A DNA stretch of 39,933 nucleotides from Kofleriaceae bacterium (GTDB lineage Bacteria; Myxococcota_A; Polyangia; Haliangiales; Haliangiaceae). Position 1 is the stretch's first letter. Each line of letters begins with the position of its first letter. Below the pieces are notes generated by a model. The model was not told the DNA's origin. It made no database searches and saw nothing but the letters and a program-made list of their open reading frames with translations. The DNA is taken from contig JALHPV010000027.1 of NCBI GenBank assembly GCA_022842285.1, positions 1-39,933 of the forward strand. The letters are read 5' to 3'. The position numbers and the translations under genes were made by a program. Positions 7,988 to 15,360 of this stretch are shown here, piece by piece.

Positions 7988-8694
7988 GCGAGCAGCGCCG
8001 TCGCGAGCGACTGCCCCGTGGCGGTGGCCATGGCATGGTCCTCGATCGGCTCGACCTGGCTGTTCGGGAACGCGATGTAGCGGACCGGGCCATCGGTGCC
8101 GCCGGTGCTCGGGTCTGGATCGATTCCAAGCAGGGCAGCCATCGCGTAGGACGCCTCCCCGAGGATCGCACTCGGGCCCTTGTCTCCGAACACGCCGTAG
8201 GCGAGTTGGTCTCCGTACACGACCGCGAAGACCGTCCCATGCTCGATGCCGTGCTCGGCCGCATCGAAGCGCCCGCTCGCTAGCGGTACGACCACGAAGG
8301 GCAGGGTGGCGGCATCGAGCGGATCGCCGTTCGAGTCCACGGCACTCGTCGCAGGGAGGTAGGAGCCGTCCGTGTCTTCGTTGCATTGCTCCGATCGCTT
8401 GCCATCGCAGTCGATATCCATGTCGGCGGTCCAGAACACGACGCCGCGAGCCCCACACACGGAGATGTCAGCGGACCCGCCGCTGTCCATCGCGTAGGGG
8501 CCGCCGAGCGTGGTCTCACACGTAGCGGTCGCCGCGAGGAGCTCCGCCGCCGTTGGTAGCGGGGCGCCGTCGTCGGTGGCGTCATCGGTCATGCCGTCGT
8601 CGACCACTCCCTCATCGGTCATCCCGTCGGACATGTTGCTGCCGGTCGTGCACGCCGCGAATACTGTCAGCAGCCCCAGGCATCGCCGCACCAT
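7981..8694 (-). CDS. GH75-type (fungal chitosanase-like) lipoprotein
   Basis: 237 residues. MVRRCLGLLTVFAACTTGSN is a lipoprotein-type signal with Cys at residue 15. A repetitive Asp/Thr/Met linker follows (MTDEGVVDDGMTDDATDDG). From about residue 50 the sequence matches glycoside hydrolase family 75: VVFWTADMDIDCDGKRSEQC, TDGSYLPATSAV, LPFVVVPL, HGTVFAVVYGDQLAYGVFGD, GPSAILGEASYAMA and a final VRYIAFPNS. The family includes chitosanases first known from fungi and Streptomyces that cleave glucosamine polymers. The conserved acidic positions appear present. A strong Shine-Dalgarno fixes the start. Its 3' end overlaps the stop of the convergent barrel gene by 7 bases. Substrate unproven; surface polysaccharide or prey-wall degradation would fit (inference). 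Confidence 0.8.
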   Translation of the reverse strand: MVRRCLGLLTVFAACTTGSNMSDGMTDEGVVDDGMTDDATDDGAPLPTAAELLAATATCETTLGGPYAMDSGGSADISVCGARGVVFWTADMDIDCDGKRSEQCNEDTDGSYLPATSAVDSNGDPLDAATLPFVVVPLASGRFDAAEHGIEHGTVFAVVYGDQLAYGVFGDKGPSAILGEASYAMAALLGIDPDPSTGGTDGPVRYIAFPNSQVEPIEDHAMATATGQSLATALLAQ

Positions 8695-8700
8695 TCCAGA

Positions 8701-8709
8701 CCTCCCTTA
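8701..8709 (-). promoter_or_regulatory. Strong Shine-Dalgarno for the GH75 gene
   Basis: Minus-strand TAAGGGAGG sits 6 bases before the ATG at 8694. It is the best ribosome site in the window and contrasts with the many genes here that have none. Confidence 0.75.
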
Positions 8710-8786
8710 TCCGTGTCTCCGTGTCGCGATCTGGTCCACCTGCGCTCGTACTGGACACAGGAGTAACGATCCCTGCTGGCACCTTC

Positions 8787-9266
8787 TCATAGTCGGTACC
8801 CGAGCAAGCCATCGATCCCGACAAACGGCGTCGAAGCACTCGCCGGGGCCGCGTCGATGTAGATGTATTGCGCGCCGAGCCCGAGGCGGAGGTCGAGCTT
8901 CGCGGTGAGCCGGAACGCCCAGCCGACGAACGCGCCCGCCGTCATCGCCCATCCCTCCGCGTCGTTGTCGCCGCGCACGACGGCCCCACGCACGTAGGGC
9001 GTGACGTACAGCCCGCGCTGACCGTCGCGCGCGAACCACGTGCCGCGGACCTCGGCGTTCAGGCCCCTCACGTTGTCGCCGAGATCGAACCACGGCAGGA
9101 AGTACGTGCCGAAGATGCCTGCGCCGCCCGCGATGGACAGGCGCGAGGTCAGATCCCGCTCGTAGACGATGTCGACCACGGTGAGCCCGACATCGGCCTG
9201 GACCTGGTCGGCCTGGGCGCGGGAGGTGATGGTCAGCACGAGAACGAGCGCAGCGATTCGAATCAC
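8787..9266 (-). CDS. Small exported beta-barrel-like envelope protein
   Basis: 159 residues from a GTG at 9266. That start gives a clean signal peptide (VIRIAALVLVLTITSRAQA, then DQ). The frame is open to 9560, but the upstream part overlaps the divergent gene and is Arg/Gly/His-rich noise. The mature protein alternates amphipathic strands (ADVGLTVVDIVYERDL, RGLYVTPYVRGAVV, MTAGAFVGWAFRLTAKLDLR, GLGAQYIYIDAA) and ends LLGYRL, suggesting an 8-strand outer-membrane barrel. No family recognised. Only 27 bases separate its start from the divergent gene at 9294, and both appear to use one symmetric -10 at 9276-9282. Confidence 0.72.
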   Translation of the reverse strand: MIRIAALVLVLTITSRAQADQVQADVGLTVVDIVYERDLTSRLSIAGGAGIFGTYFLPWFDLGDNVRGLNAEVRGTWFARDGQRGLYVTPYVRGAVVRGDNDAEGWAMTAGAFVGWAFRLTAKLDLRLGLGAQYIYIDAAPASASTPFVGIDGLLGYRL

Positions 9267-9275
9267 GATGGCACC

Positions 9276-9282
9276 TAGCGTA
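9276..9282. promoter_or_regulatory. Symmetric bidirectional -10 element TAGCGTA
   Basis: The plus strand reads TAGCGT (9276-9281), 12 bases before the ATG at 9294. The minus strand reads TACGCT (9282-9277), 10 bases before the GTG at 9266. One 7-bp core could therefore start both transcripts, each with a leader of only a few bases. Neither gene has a Shine-Dalgarno. Inference from position and hexamer form (TAnnnT). Confidence 0.45.
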
Positions 9283-9293
9283 CGCTCGCGGCC

Positions 9294-9776
9294 ATGGGAG
9301 GCACAGCGGCGGAGCCACCGCCGATCGTCCAGCCGGCGAAGTCGATGCCGATCGCCGTCGGCATGTCCGTGGGCACGACCGCCGTCGGCGCCCTGATGTT
9401 CGCCACTGCCTACGACACCGCTGCGGTCTACGTGGCCGTGCCGCTCCTCCTCGTCGGTCCCACGCTGGGACGCGGCTACGCCGGTGAGGCCTGGAGTCCG
9501 GCCCTCGGGCTGCGACTGGGTGGCGCCCTCACGGCCGCGCTCGGCGCCATCACGTATCACTGGATCGACTTCAAGGGCGACGCCGATCAGACGAACCAGG
9601 ACATCGGGCTCATCATCAGCGGCATCGGCGGTGCGGTGTTCGGCATCGGCGCGGTGATCGAGCTGGCCACCACACCCGGCGCCGTGAACCGCGCCAACGC
9701 CCGGGCCGCGAGCCTCACGTACACCGTGGTCGGTCCCGATCGCGCACCGGGGCTCGCGCTCGTCGGCACGTTCTGA
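9294..9776 (+). CDS. Small membrane protein of unknown function
   Basis: 160 residues. There are about four hydrophobic segments: MPIAVGMSVGTTAVGALMF, AAVYVAVPLLLVG, LGGALTAALGAITY and IGLIISGIGGAVFGIGAVIE. A short soluble N-terminus and a polar C-terminus flank them. Gly/Ala-rich helices recall small myxobacterial inner-membrane proteins, but I recognise no family. Divergent from the barrel-like gene at 9266, and convergent with the GNAT gene, whose stop begins 1 base beyond its own stop. Confidence 0.7.
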   Translation: MGGTAAEPPPIVQPAKSMPIAVGMSVGTTAVGALMFATAYDTAAVYVAVPLLLVGPTLGRGYAGEAWSPALGLRLGGALTAALGAITYHWIDFKGDADQTNQDIGLIISGIGGAVFGIGAVIELATTPGAVNRANARAASLTYTVVGPDRAPGLALVGTF

Positions 9777-9777
9777 G

Positions 9778-10296
9778 TCACGAGTTGGTTGGCTCGACGT
9801 AGATCAGGCGGATGCCGGGGCGCGAGCGGCCACTGCGGCGTACCGCGGACTCCGTCGCCTTTGGCAAGCGCGTCCAGGTCTCGCGGACGTTGTCTCCCGC
9901 GACCCGTACGAAGCCGCTCGCCGCCGCGGTGGCGCTCCCGCGAATGTTCCGGACGTCGCAGCGGATCACGGCGAAGCTCGCGCCGCCGGCCGCGAACACC
10001 GCATCGACGACCGCGCTCACGGCCTCGCGCGCGAACCCGACCCCCGTGTATTCGCGCGCCAGCCAGTACGACACCTCGACGGCGCTCCCGAGCGGCGTGA
10101 CGATGACGGCGCCCACCAGCGTCTCACTCGCGCGCGTCCGGATCGCGTACGTGGTGCCGCGCGGCAGGCCGGCCGCGCCGAGCCACGGTGCGAGGTGGTC
10201 GGCGTTGGCCTCGCGCAGGGCCACGAGCGCGTCGGAGGCATCGGCGGCGGTCATGACCAGGCGGGTCGACTCGATGGGACCGAGAGGGAGGCTCAT
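9778..10296 (-). CDS. GNAT-family N-acetyltransferase (RimJ/RimL type)
   Basis: 172 residues from ATG 10296 (MSLPLGPIESTRLVMTAAD); a start at 10332 is possible but unneeded. The RimL-like pattern is present: an early STRL substrate segment, ADHLAPWLG, then LVGAVIVTPLGSAVEVSYWL (strands 2-4), YTGVGFAREAVSAVVDAVF as the acetyl-CoA-binding helix region, IRCDVRNIRGSATAAASGF as the conserved N-x-x-S-x-x-A-x-x-x-G-F element, and WTRLP near the end. Such enzymes acetylate N-termini, amino acids or antibiotics with acetyl-CoA; the substrate is not predictable. The gene is divergent from alaS. Confidence 0.88.
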   Translation of the reverse strand: MSLPLGPIESTRLVMTAADASDALVALREANADHLAPWLGAAGLPRGTTYAIRTRASETLVGAVIVTPLGSAVEVSYWLAREYTGVGFAREAVSAVVDAVFAAGGASFAVIRCDVRNIRGSATAAASGFVRVAGDNVRETWTRLPKATESAVRRSGRSRPGIRLIYVEPTNS

Positions 10297-10382
10297 ATCC
10301 CTACCCACGTAAGTGGCGCGCGAAAGCTGCAACGCCTTCGGCGCACCCCCCTCAGCCCAGGGCTAACCATCGGTTTTCCTGC

Positions 10383-10388
10383 TAGGTT
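10383..10388 (+). promoter_or_regulatory. Candidate -10 (TAGGTT) of alaS, near-leaderless
   Basis: TAGGTT ends 9 bases before the ATG at 10398, and the intervening CTGGTCGCC contains no Shine-Dalgarno. A start point 6-8 bases after the hexamer would leave a leader of about 1-3 bases. Confidence 0.45.
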
Positions 10389-10397
10389 CTGGTCGCC

Positions 10398-13064
10398 ATG
10401 ACCATGTCCGGTGCTGACGTTCGCCGTCTGTTTCTCGAGTTCTTCGCGCAGCGCGGGCACCAGCCCGTGGCCTCGAGCGCCCTCGTGCCGGCCAACGATC
10501 CGACGCTCCTGTTCACGAACGCTGGCATGGTGCAGTTCAAGGACGTCTTCACCGGCGCCGAGCAGCGCGGCTACAAGCGCGCGACCTCCTCGCAGAAGTG
10601 CGTGCGCGCGGGCGGCAAGCACAACGACCTCGACGAGGTGGGCAAGACGCCGCGCCACCACACGTTCTTCGAGATGCTCGGGAACTTCTCCTTTGGCGAC
10701 TACTTCAAGGAGGACGCGATCGCGTGGGCGTGGGAGCTGCTCACGGGCGTGTACAAGATCGATCCGGCGCAGCTGTGCGTGACGGTGTACGGCGGTGACC
10801 CGGAGCTGCCGGGCGTCGGACCGGACGACGAAGCGCGCGCGATCTGGAAGCGCGTGACGGGCTTCGGCGACGACCGCGTCATCGGCCTCGGCAAGAAGGA
10901 CAACTTCTGGATGATGGGTGACACGGGTCCGATGGGGCCGTGCACCGAGATCCACTTCTACAGCAAGGGCAAGCCGACGGCCTGGCCGACGAATGACCCG
11001 GCGACGTGGGGCGGCTGGCTCGAGATCTGGAACCTCGTGTTCATGCAGTTCGAGCGGCGCGAGAAGGACGGCCCGTTGTTCCCGCTGCCGGCGGCGAGCG
11101 TCGATACGGGCGCGGGCCTCGAGCGCGTGACGAGCGTCGTGCAGGGCGTGAAGTCGAACTACGACACGGATCTCTTTCAGGGGATCATCGCGACGGCGGC
11201 CGCGATCGCGGGCAAGAAGTACGGCGACAGCGAGGAGTCGGACACGTCGATGCGCGTCATCGCGGATCACGCGCGCACCACCTCGTTCCTGATCGCCGAC
11301 GGCGTGTTCCCCGACAAGACGGGGCGCGAATACGTGCTGCGTCGCATCTTCCGGCGCGCGGTGCGCCACGGGAAGCTCCTCGGCATCGACCGCCCGTTCA
11401 TGCACGAGGTCTGTCAGAAGGTCATCCAGGACTTCGGCGGCCAGTTCCCCGAGCTCGTCGAGCGGCAGAAGGTGATCACCGAGGTCGCCCTCGAGGAGGA
11501 GAAGCGGTTCCGCGCCACCCTCGATCGTGGCCTCGCGCTTCTCGACGACGAGTTCGAGCGCATGAGCAAGGGCGGCGAGAAGACCGTCCCGGGCAAGAGC
11601 GTGTTCACGCTCTACGACACCTTCGGGTTCCCGGATGACCTCACCGAGATCATCGCGAACGAGCGCGGCTACACCGTCGACAAGGACGGCTTCAAGGCCG
11701 CGATGACCGAGGCGCAGAGCAAGAGCAAGTTCGCGGGGAGCGACCAGGAGGCGGTCGCGGGCGAGCTGAAGGCGATCGCGAGCGAGCTCGGCGCGACGCG
11801 CTTCCTCGGCTACGACGGGCTGGTCGGGGACGGCATCGTCAAGGTGGTGCTCGTCGGCGGCAAGCGCACCGACCGCGCGCAGGTAGGCGATCGCGTGCAG
11901 CTCGTGTTCGACCAGACGCCCTTCTACGCGGAGAGTGGCGGCCAGATCGGCGACACGGGGGAGGTCGTCACCGCGACCGCGAAGGTGAAGATCGATGACA
12001 CGAAGAAGCCGGCCGGCGACGTGCACGTGCTGTTCGGCGAGGTCGTCGAGGGCTTCATCGGCGTCGGTGACACCGTCGCGTTCAACGTCGACGAGGAGCG
12101 CCGCAATCGGATCCGCGCGAACCACTCGGCGACGCACCTGCTCAACCACGCGCTGAAGACGGTCCTCGGTGGGCACGTCGCCCAGAAGGGCTCGCTCGTC
12201 TCGCCGGATCGCTTGCGCTTCGACTTCGCGCACTTCTCGCCGATGACCGAGGAGCAGAAGCGTCAGGTCGAGGACCTCGTCAATGCCGAGATTCGCCGCA
12301 ACAAGGCCACCGTCATCGAGACGCTGCCCATCGAGCAGGCGAAGCAGCGCGGCGCGGTGGCGATGTTCGGCGAGAAGTACGGCGACACGGTGCGCGTCGT
12401 CTCGATCGGCGCCGAGTCGATCGAGTTCTGTGGCGGCACGCACGTTCACGCGGCCGGCGACATCGCCATGCTGAAGATCGTCAGCGAGGCCGGCGTGGCC
12501 CAGGGCGTGCGTCGTATCGAGGCCGTCACCGGCGTGGGCGCGCTCGAGTACCTCCGCAAGCTCGAGGACGAGCTCCTGCGCGTCGGCGATCGTCTGAAGG
12601 CGGGACCGTTCGAGGTGGCGGCGCGCGTCGACAAGGTGCTCGCGGACCAGAAGGCCCTCGACCGCGAGCTCGGCCAGCTCAAGCAGAAGCTCGCGTCGGG
12701 TGGTGGCGGCCGTGACCTCATCGCCGAGGTCGTGACCGTCAAGGGCATCAAGGTGCTCGCGGCCCAGGTCGAGGTCGACGACGCGAAGGTCCTCCGCGAC
12801 ACCGGCGATCAGCTGCGCGACAAGCTCGGCTCGGGCGTCGTGCTGCTCGCGGGCACCGGCGGTGTCGAGGTGAAGCTCGTCGCGATGGTGACGAAGGATC
12901 TCGTCGGCAAGGTCTCCGCCGGCAAGCTCCTTGGCGAAGTGGCCGCGCAGCTCGGCGGTCGCGCCGGTGGTCGCCCCGACATGGCGCAGGGCGGCGGCAA
13001 GGACACGGCCGGCGTGCCGCAGGCGCTCGCGTTCGCGCGCAGCTGGGTCGAGCAGCACGCGTAA
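10398..13064 (+). CDS. alaS: Alanyl-tRNA synthetase
   Basis: 888 residues, the usual bacterial AlaRS length. The class II core is at the N-terminus (VRRLFLEFFAQRGHQPVASS, TNAGMVQFKDVFTG, KCVRAGGKHNDLDEVG, RHHTFFEMLGNFSFGDYFK). A tRNA-recognition domain follows, then the editing domain with the zinc motif NHSATHLLNHALKTVLGGHV and CGGTHV at about 12430-12450, and the C-Ala/DHHA1 domain, which is glycine-rich (GGRAGGRPDMAQGGG). It charges tRNA-Ala in the cytoplasm and clears Ser- or Gly-tRNA-Ala. A second in-frame ATG lies 6 bases in. The gene appears monocistronic. The long opposite-strand open frame is an artefact of its codon bias. Confidence 0.99.
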   Translation: MTMSGADVRRLFLEFFAQRGHQPVASSALVPANDPTLLFTNAGMVQFKDVFTGAEQRGYKRATSSQKCVRAGGKHNDLDEVGKTPRHHTFFEMLGNFSFGDYFKEDAIAWAWELLTGVYKIDPAQLCVTVYGGDPELPGVGPDDEARAIWKRVTGFGDDRVIGLGKKDNFWMMGDTGPMGPCTEIHFYSKGKPTAWPTNDPATWGGWLEIWNLVFMQFERREKDGPLFPLPAASVDTGAGLERVTSVVQGVKSNYDTDLFQGIIATAAAIAGKKYGDSEESDTSMRVIADHARTTSFLIADGVFPDKTGREYVLRRIFRRAVRHGKLLGIDRPFMHEVCQKVIQDFGGQFPELVERQKVITEVALEEEKRFRATLDRGLALLDDEFERMSKGGEKTVPGKSVFTLYDTFGFPDDLTEIIANERGYTVDKDGFKAAMTEAQSKSKFAGSDQEAVAGELKAIASELGATRFLGYDGLVGDGIVKVVLVGGKRTDRAQVGDRVQLVFDQTPFYAESGGQIGDTGEVVTATAKVKIDDTKKPAGDVHVLFGEVVEGFIGVGDTVAFNVDEERRNRIRANHSATHLLNHALKTVLGGHVAQKGSLVSPDRLRFDFAHFSPMTEEQKRQVEDLVNAEIRRNKATVIETLPIEQAKQRGAVAMFGEKYGDTVRVVSIGAESIEFCGGTHVHAAGDIAMLKIVSEAGVAQGVRRIEAVTGVGALEYLRKLEDELLRVGDRLKAGPFEVAARVDKVLADQKALDRELGQLKQKLASGGGGRDLIAEVVTVKGIKVLAAQVEVDDAKVLRDTGDQLRDKLGSGVVLLAGTGGVEVKLVAMVTKDLVGKVSAGKLLGEVAAQLGGRAGGRPDMAQGGGKDTAGVPQALAFARSWVEQHA

Positions 13065-13076
13065 GCGGTCACGGCG

Positions 13077-13640
13077 CTACGGGCAGTCCGGGCCGTCGCA
13101 GCACCGGGTCTCGAGCCCGGCGGGGACGAGCTCGGGATGCTCCTCGAAGCCGGTCGCGACCCGCGTGTAGACCGTGGGCGCCTGCGAGCAGGTTCCCAGG
13201 ACCTGGATCTGGTTGCCCTCGACCTGATTGTTGTAGGTCGCGAGGGATGCGAGCTTGCCGCCGACCTTGGTGACGAAGCACTCGGAGAAGTCGTCGTCCG
13301 TGAGGTGTCCGCTCACGTGCAGCTCGAGGCCCGGGAGCGTCGGCTCGAGGTCGAGGACGCCGATGGAACCGAAGGTCGAGACATTTTCGGTCGCGCACTC
13401 GTACGGGGTGCCATCGATCGAGATCGTCTTGTCGTGCTCGCTGCCCTCGACGGTGATCGCCTCGGGCGTGCCGTCGCCGTCGAGGTCGACCTCGTAGGTC
13501 CCCGGTGTCAGCGACTCCCATTCGGCGGGAAGCACCGGTGCGGGCACGGCGCCCTCGGTCGGCGACACGTTACTGGTGCTGGGAGCGGGTTGCTTGCCAC
13601 CACACGCCACCACGAACACGACCACCGCGACCTCTTTCAT
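13077..13640 (-). CDS. Small lipoprotein with VCBS/EF-hand-like Asp loop
   Basis: 187 residues. MKEVAVVVFVVACGGKQ is a short lipoprotein signal with Cys13 (lipobox VVAC). A Ser/Pro/Thr linker follows, then TPGTYEVDLDGDGTPEAITV, whose DLDGDGTPE loop matches the calcium-binding loop of FG-GAP/VCBS repeats. There are five Cys in the C-terminal half, ending RCCDGPDCP. It lies tail to tail with alaS, 12 bases away. A TAGAGT hexamer at 13653-13648 sits 7 bases before the start. Function unknown; outer-membrane or periplasmic location inferred. Confidence 0.75.
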   Translation of the reverse strand: MKEVAVVVFVVACGGKQPAPSTSNVSPTEGAVPAPVLPAEWESLTPGTYEVDLDGDGTPEAITVEGSEHDKTISIDGTPYECATENVSTFGSIGVLDLEPTLPGLELHVSGHLTDDDFSECFVTKVGGKLASLATYNNQVEGNQIQVLGTCSQAPTVYTRVATGFEEHPELVPAGLETRCCDGPDCP

Positions 13641-13647
13641 CGCCGCG

Positions 13648-13653
13648 ACTCTA
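13648..13653 (-). promoter_or_regulatory. Candidate -10 (TAGAGT), leaderless placement
   Basis: Minus-strand TAGAGT ends 7 bases before the lipoprotein ATG at 13640; the gap CGCGGCG carries no Shine-Dalgarno. Confidence 0.4.
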
Positions 13654-13694
13654 CATCAGCACCCGACGGTGAGCAGCGACCGGGCCGAGCGCGG

Positions 13695-14906
13695 TCACCC
13701 GGTCGCCCCGAGCGTCACGAGGCGACGCGCGAGGAAGCGACGTTCGGGCTCAAGCGTGCAGCATGCGAGCGCGGACTTGTACGCGCGCACGGCGTCATCG
13801 GTGCGCCCGAGGCGGCGCAAGAGGTCGGCGCGCGCCGCGTGGAAGAGGTGGTACTCGGCCAGCTCGGAGCGCAGCGGCTCGATCACGCCGAGACCGGCCG
13901 TGGGACCGCGCGCCATGGCGATGGCGGCGCCGCGATTGAGCGCCACGATCGGCGTGGGCTGCCGGCGGTAGAGCTCGTCGAAGAGCGCGACGATCTGCGG
14001 CCAGTCGGTGGCGTCGGCGCTCGGCGCCTGCGCGTGCAGGGCGGCGATCGACGCCTGGATGCCGTAGGGCCCCGGCGCCCGCAACGCGAGGGGGATCAGC
14101 GCGAGCGCCTCGTCGATCGCGCCGCGATCCCAGCGGGTGCGGTCCTGGTCCTCGAGGAGCACGATCTCGCCCTGGGCATCGATCCGCGCATCGCGCCGCG
14201 CGTCGTGGAGGAGCATGAGCGCGAGCAGGCCGCGGGGTTCGGCGGCGTCGGTCAGCTCGACGAGGATGCGCGCGAGGCGGATCGCTTCGCGGCACAGGTC
14301 GCGGCGGATCCACGCGTCGCCCGCCGTGGCGGCGTAGCCCTCGTTGAACACGAGATAGACCACGGCCATCACTGCCCCGAGGCGGTCGGGGAGCTCGGTG
14401 GGATCGGGCACCTCGTACGGGATGCGCGCACCGCTGATCTTCTGCTTGGCGCGGACGAGGCGCTGGGCCGTGGCCTCGGGGGTGGTGAGAAATGCGCGGG
14501 CGATCTCGACGGTGGTGAGGCCGGCGAGCGTGCGCAGCGTCAGCGCGACCTGCGCATCGAGCGCGAGGGCAGGGTGACAGCACGTGAACATCAGGCGGAG
14601 CCGGTCGTCGGCGACGGCAAGCTCGGGAGCATCCGCGACCTCGTCGGTCTCGTTCGCGGCCACGAGCTCGCGCAGCTTCACGCGCCGGCGGATCGAGTCG
14701 ATCACCTTGTTGCGGGCGACCGCGATGAGCCAGCCGCGCGGCTCGGCGGGCGCACCTTCGATGGGCCAGCGTGCGAGCGCCGCCTCGAACGCCTCCTGGA
14801 CCGCTTCCTCGGCGGTCTCGAAGTCGCCGTGGCAGACGCGAATCACCGTCGCGAGGACACGCGCGCGTTCGGCGCGGAAGACCTCGGCGATGATGCGCGC
14901 CAGCAC
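13695..14906 (-). CDS. ECF42-type sigma factor with C-terminal TPR (DUF6596) extension
   Basis: 403 residues from GTG 14906, much longer than a plain ECF sigma factor. Region 2 includes ATVIRVCHGDFETAEEAVQE and RGWLIAVARNKVIDSIRRR. Region 4 follows with FTCCHPALALDAQVALTLR, GLTTVEIARAFLTTPEATAQ and RLVRAKQKI. The long C-terminal half holds the ECF42 pattern VYLVFNEGYAAT, LCREAIRLARILV, LLALMLLHDARR and later helices with TPR character (RRQPTPIVALNRGAAIAMA). In this family the extension is needed for activity and the partner is a DGPF/YCII protein rather than an anti-sigma factor. That partner lies directly upstream, 3 bases away. The target stress is unknown. Confidence 0.93.
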   Translation of the reverse strand: MLARIIAEVFRAERARVLATVIRVCHGDFETAEEAVQEAFEAALARWPIEGAPAEPRGWLIAVARNKVIDSIRRRVKLRELVAANETDEVADAPELAVADDRLRLMFTCCHPALALDAQVALTLRTLAGLTTVEIARAFLTTPEATAQRLVRAKQKISGARIPYEVPDPTELPDRLGAVMAVVYLVFNEGYAATAGDAWIRRDLCREAIRLARILVELTDAAEPRGLLALMLLHDARRDARIDAQGEIVLLEDQDRTRWDRGAIDEALALIPLALRAPGPYGIQASIAALHAQAPSADATDWPQIVALFDELYRRQPTPIVALNRGAAIAMARGPTAGLGVIEPLRSELAEYHLFHAARADLLRRLGRTDDAVRAYKSALACCTLEPERRFLARRLVTLGATG

Positions 14907-14909
14907 GGT

Positions 14910-15263
14910 TCAGTACTGCAGGATCGGCCGTACTTCGACACAGCCGATGCCATGGGCGACGCTGGGGATTTTCGCGGCGATACTCGTGGCCTCGTCGAGA
15001 TCCTTCGCCTTGATCAGATAGTAGCCGCCGAGCTGTTCCCGCGCCTCTGCGAACGGACCATCGGTCCTCGACACCTTGCCGTCCTTCACCCGCACCATGG
15101 TCGCGGTGTGCGACGGCTGCAGCGCGTCGCCGGACACGAAGTGTCCCGATTCCTGGATGGCCTTCATGAAGCCCGCGTACTCGCCGTACATGGCATTGCG
15201 CTTCGCCTCCGGCAGGTCGGCCCACTGCTGTTCGGCGTGATAAATCATAAGCAGGTATTGCAT
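14910..15263 (-). CDS. DGPF/YCII-domain protein paired with the ECF42 sigma factor
   Basis: 117 residues from ATG 15263, which has GGAGA 5 bases upstream; the frame is open to 15329, but without a better start. MQYLLMIYHAEQQ, then SGDALQPSHTATMVR, then the signature DGPFAEAREQLGGYYLI, then the C-terminal EVRPILQY are typical of PCN/DGPF proteins of the YCII-related superfamily. These genes are the usual genomic partners of ECF42 sigma factors, as here (same strand, 3-base spacing). Their biochemical role is not settled; a ferredoxin-like small-molecule fold is inferred for the superfamily. Confidence 0.93.
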   Translation of the reverse strand: MQYLLMIYHAEQQWADLPEAKRNAMYGEYAGFMKAIQESGHFVSGDALQPSHTATMVRVKDGKVSRTDGPFAEAREQLGGYYLIKAKDLDEATSIAAKIPSVAHGIGCVEVRPILQY

Positions 15264-15301
15264 CGCGGTCTCCGGCTTGGTGGTTGGCATTGCAACCCTG
15301 G

Positions 15302-15328
15302 GTCGAACGGCGCGCACGCGGATCGACA
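15302..15328 (-). promoter_or_regulatory. Candidate ECF42 autoregulated promoter
   Basis: Minus strand: TGTCGA at 15328-15323, a 17-base spacer, then CGAC at 15305-15302. This is the -35 TGTCGA and -10 CG(A/T)C form known for ECF42 targets. The predicted start point near 15295 gives about a 30-base leader carrying GGAGA before the ATG at 15263. It drives the DGPF-sigma operon. Confidence 0.65.
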
Positions 15329-15360
15329 CGCGATCTGAACTATTTCGTAACCCCCGACGA

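Noticed and set aside
10293-13058. 921-codon open frame on the minus strand opposite alaS, plus other long shadows in the area
   Set aside because: alaS is unmistakable on the plus strand. The shadow is Arg/Leu/Asp/Val-rich with no motif, the usual mirror of GC-biased third codon positions.
13137-15338. 733-codon plus-strand frame opposite the ECF42 sigma factor and its partner
   Set aside because: Composition is antisense noise (EVRDAR-type), and the minus-strand genes have clear families and starts.
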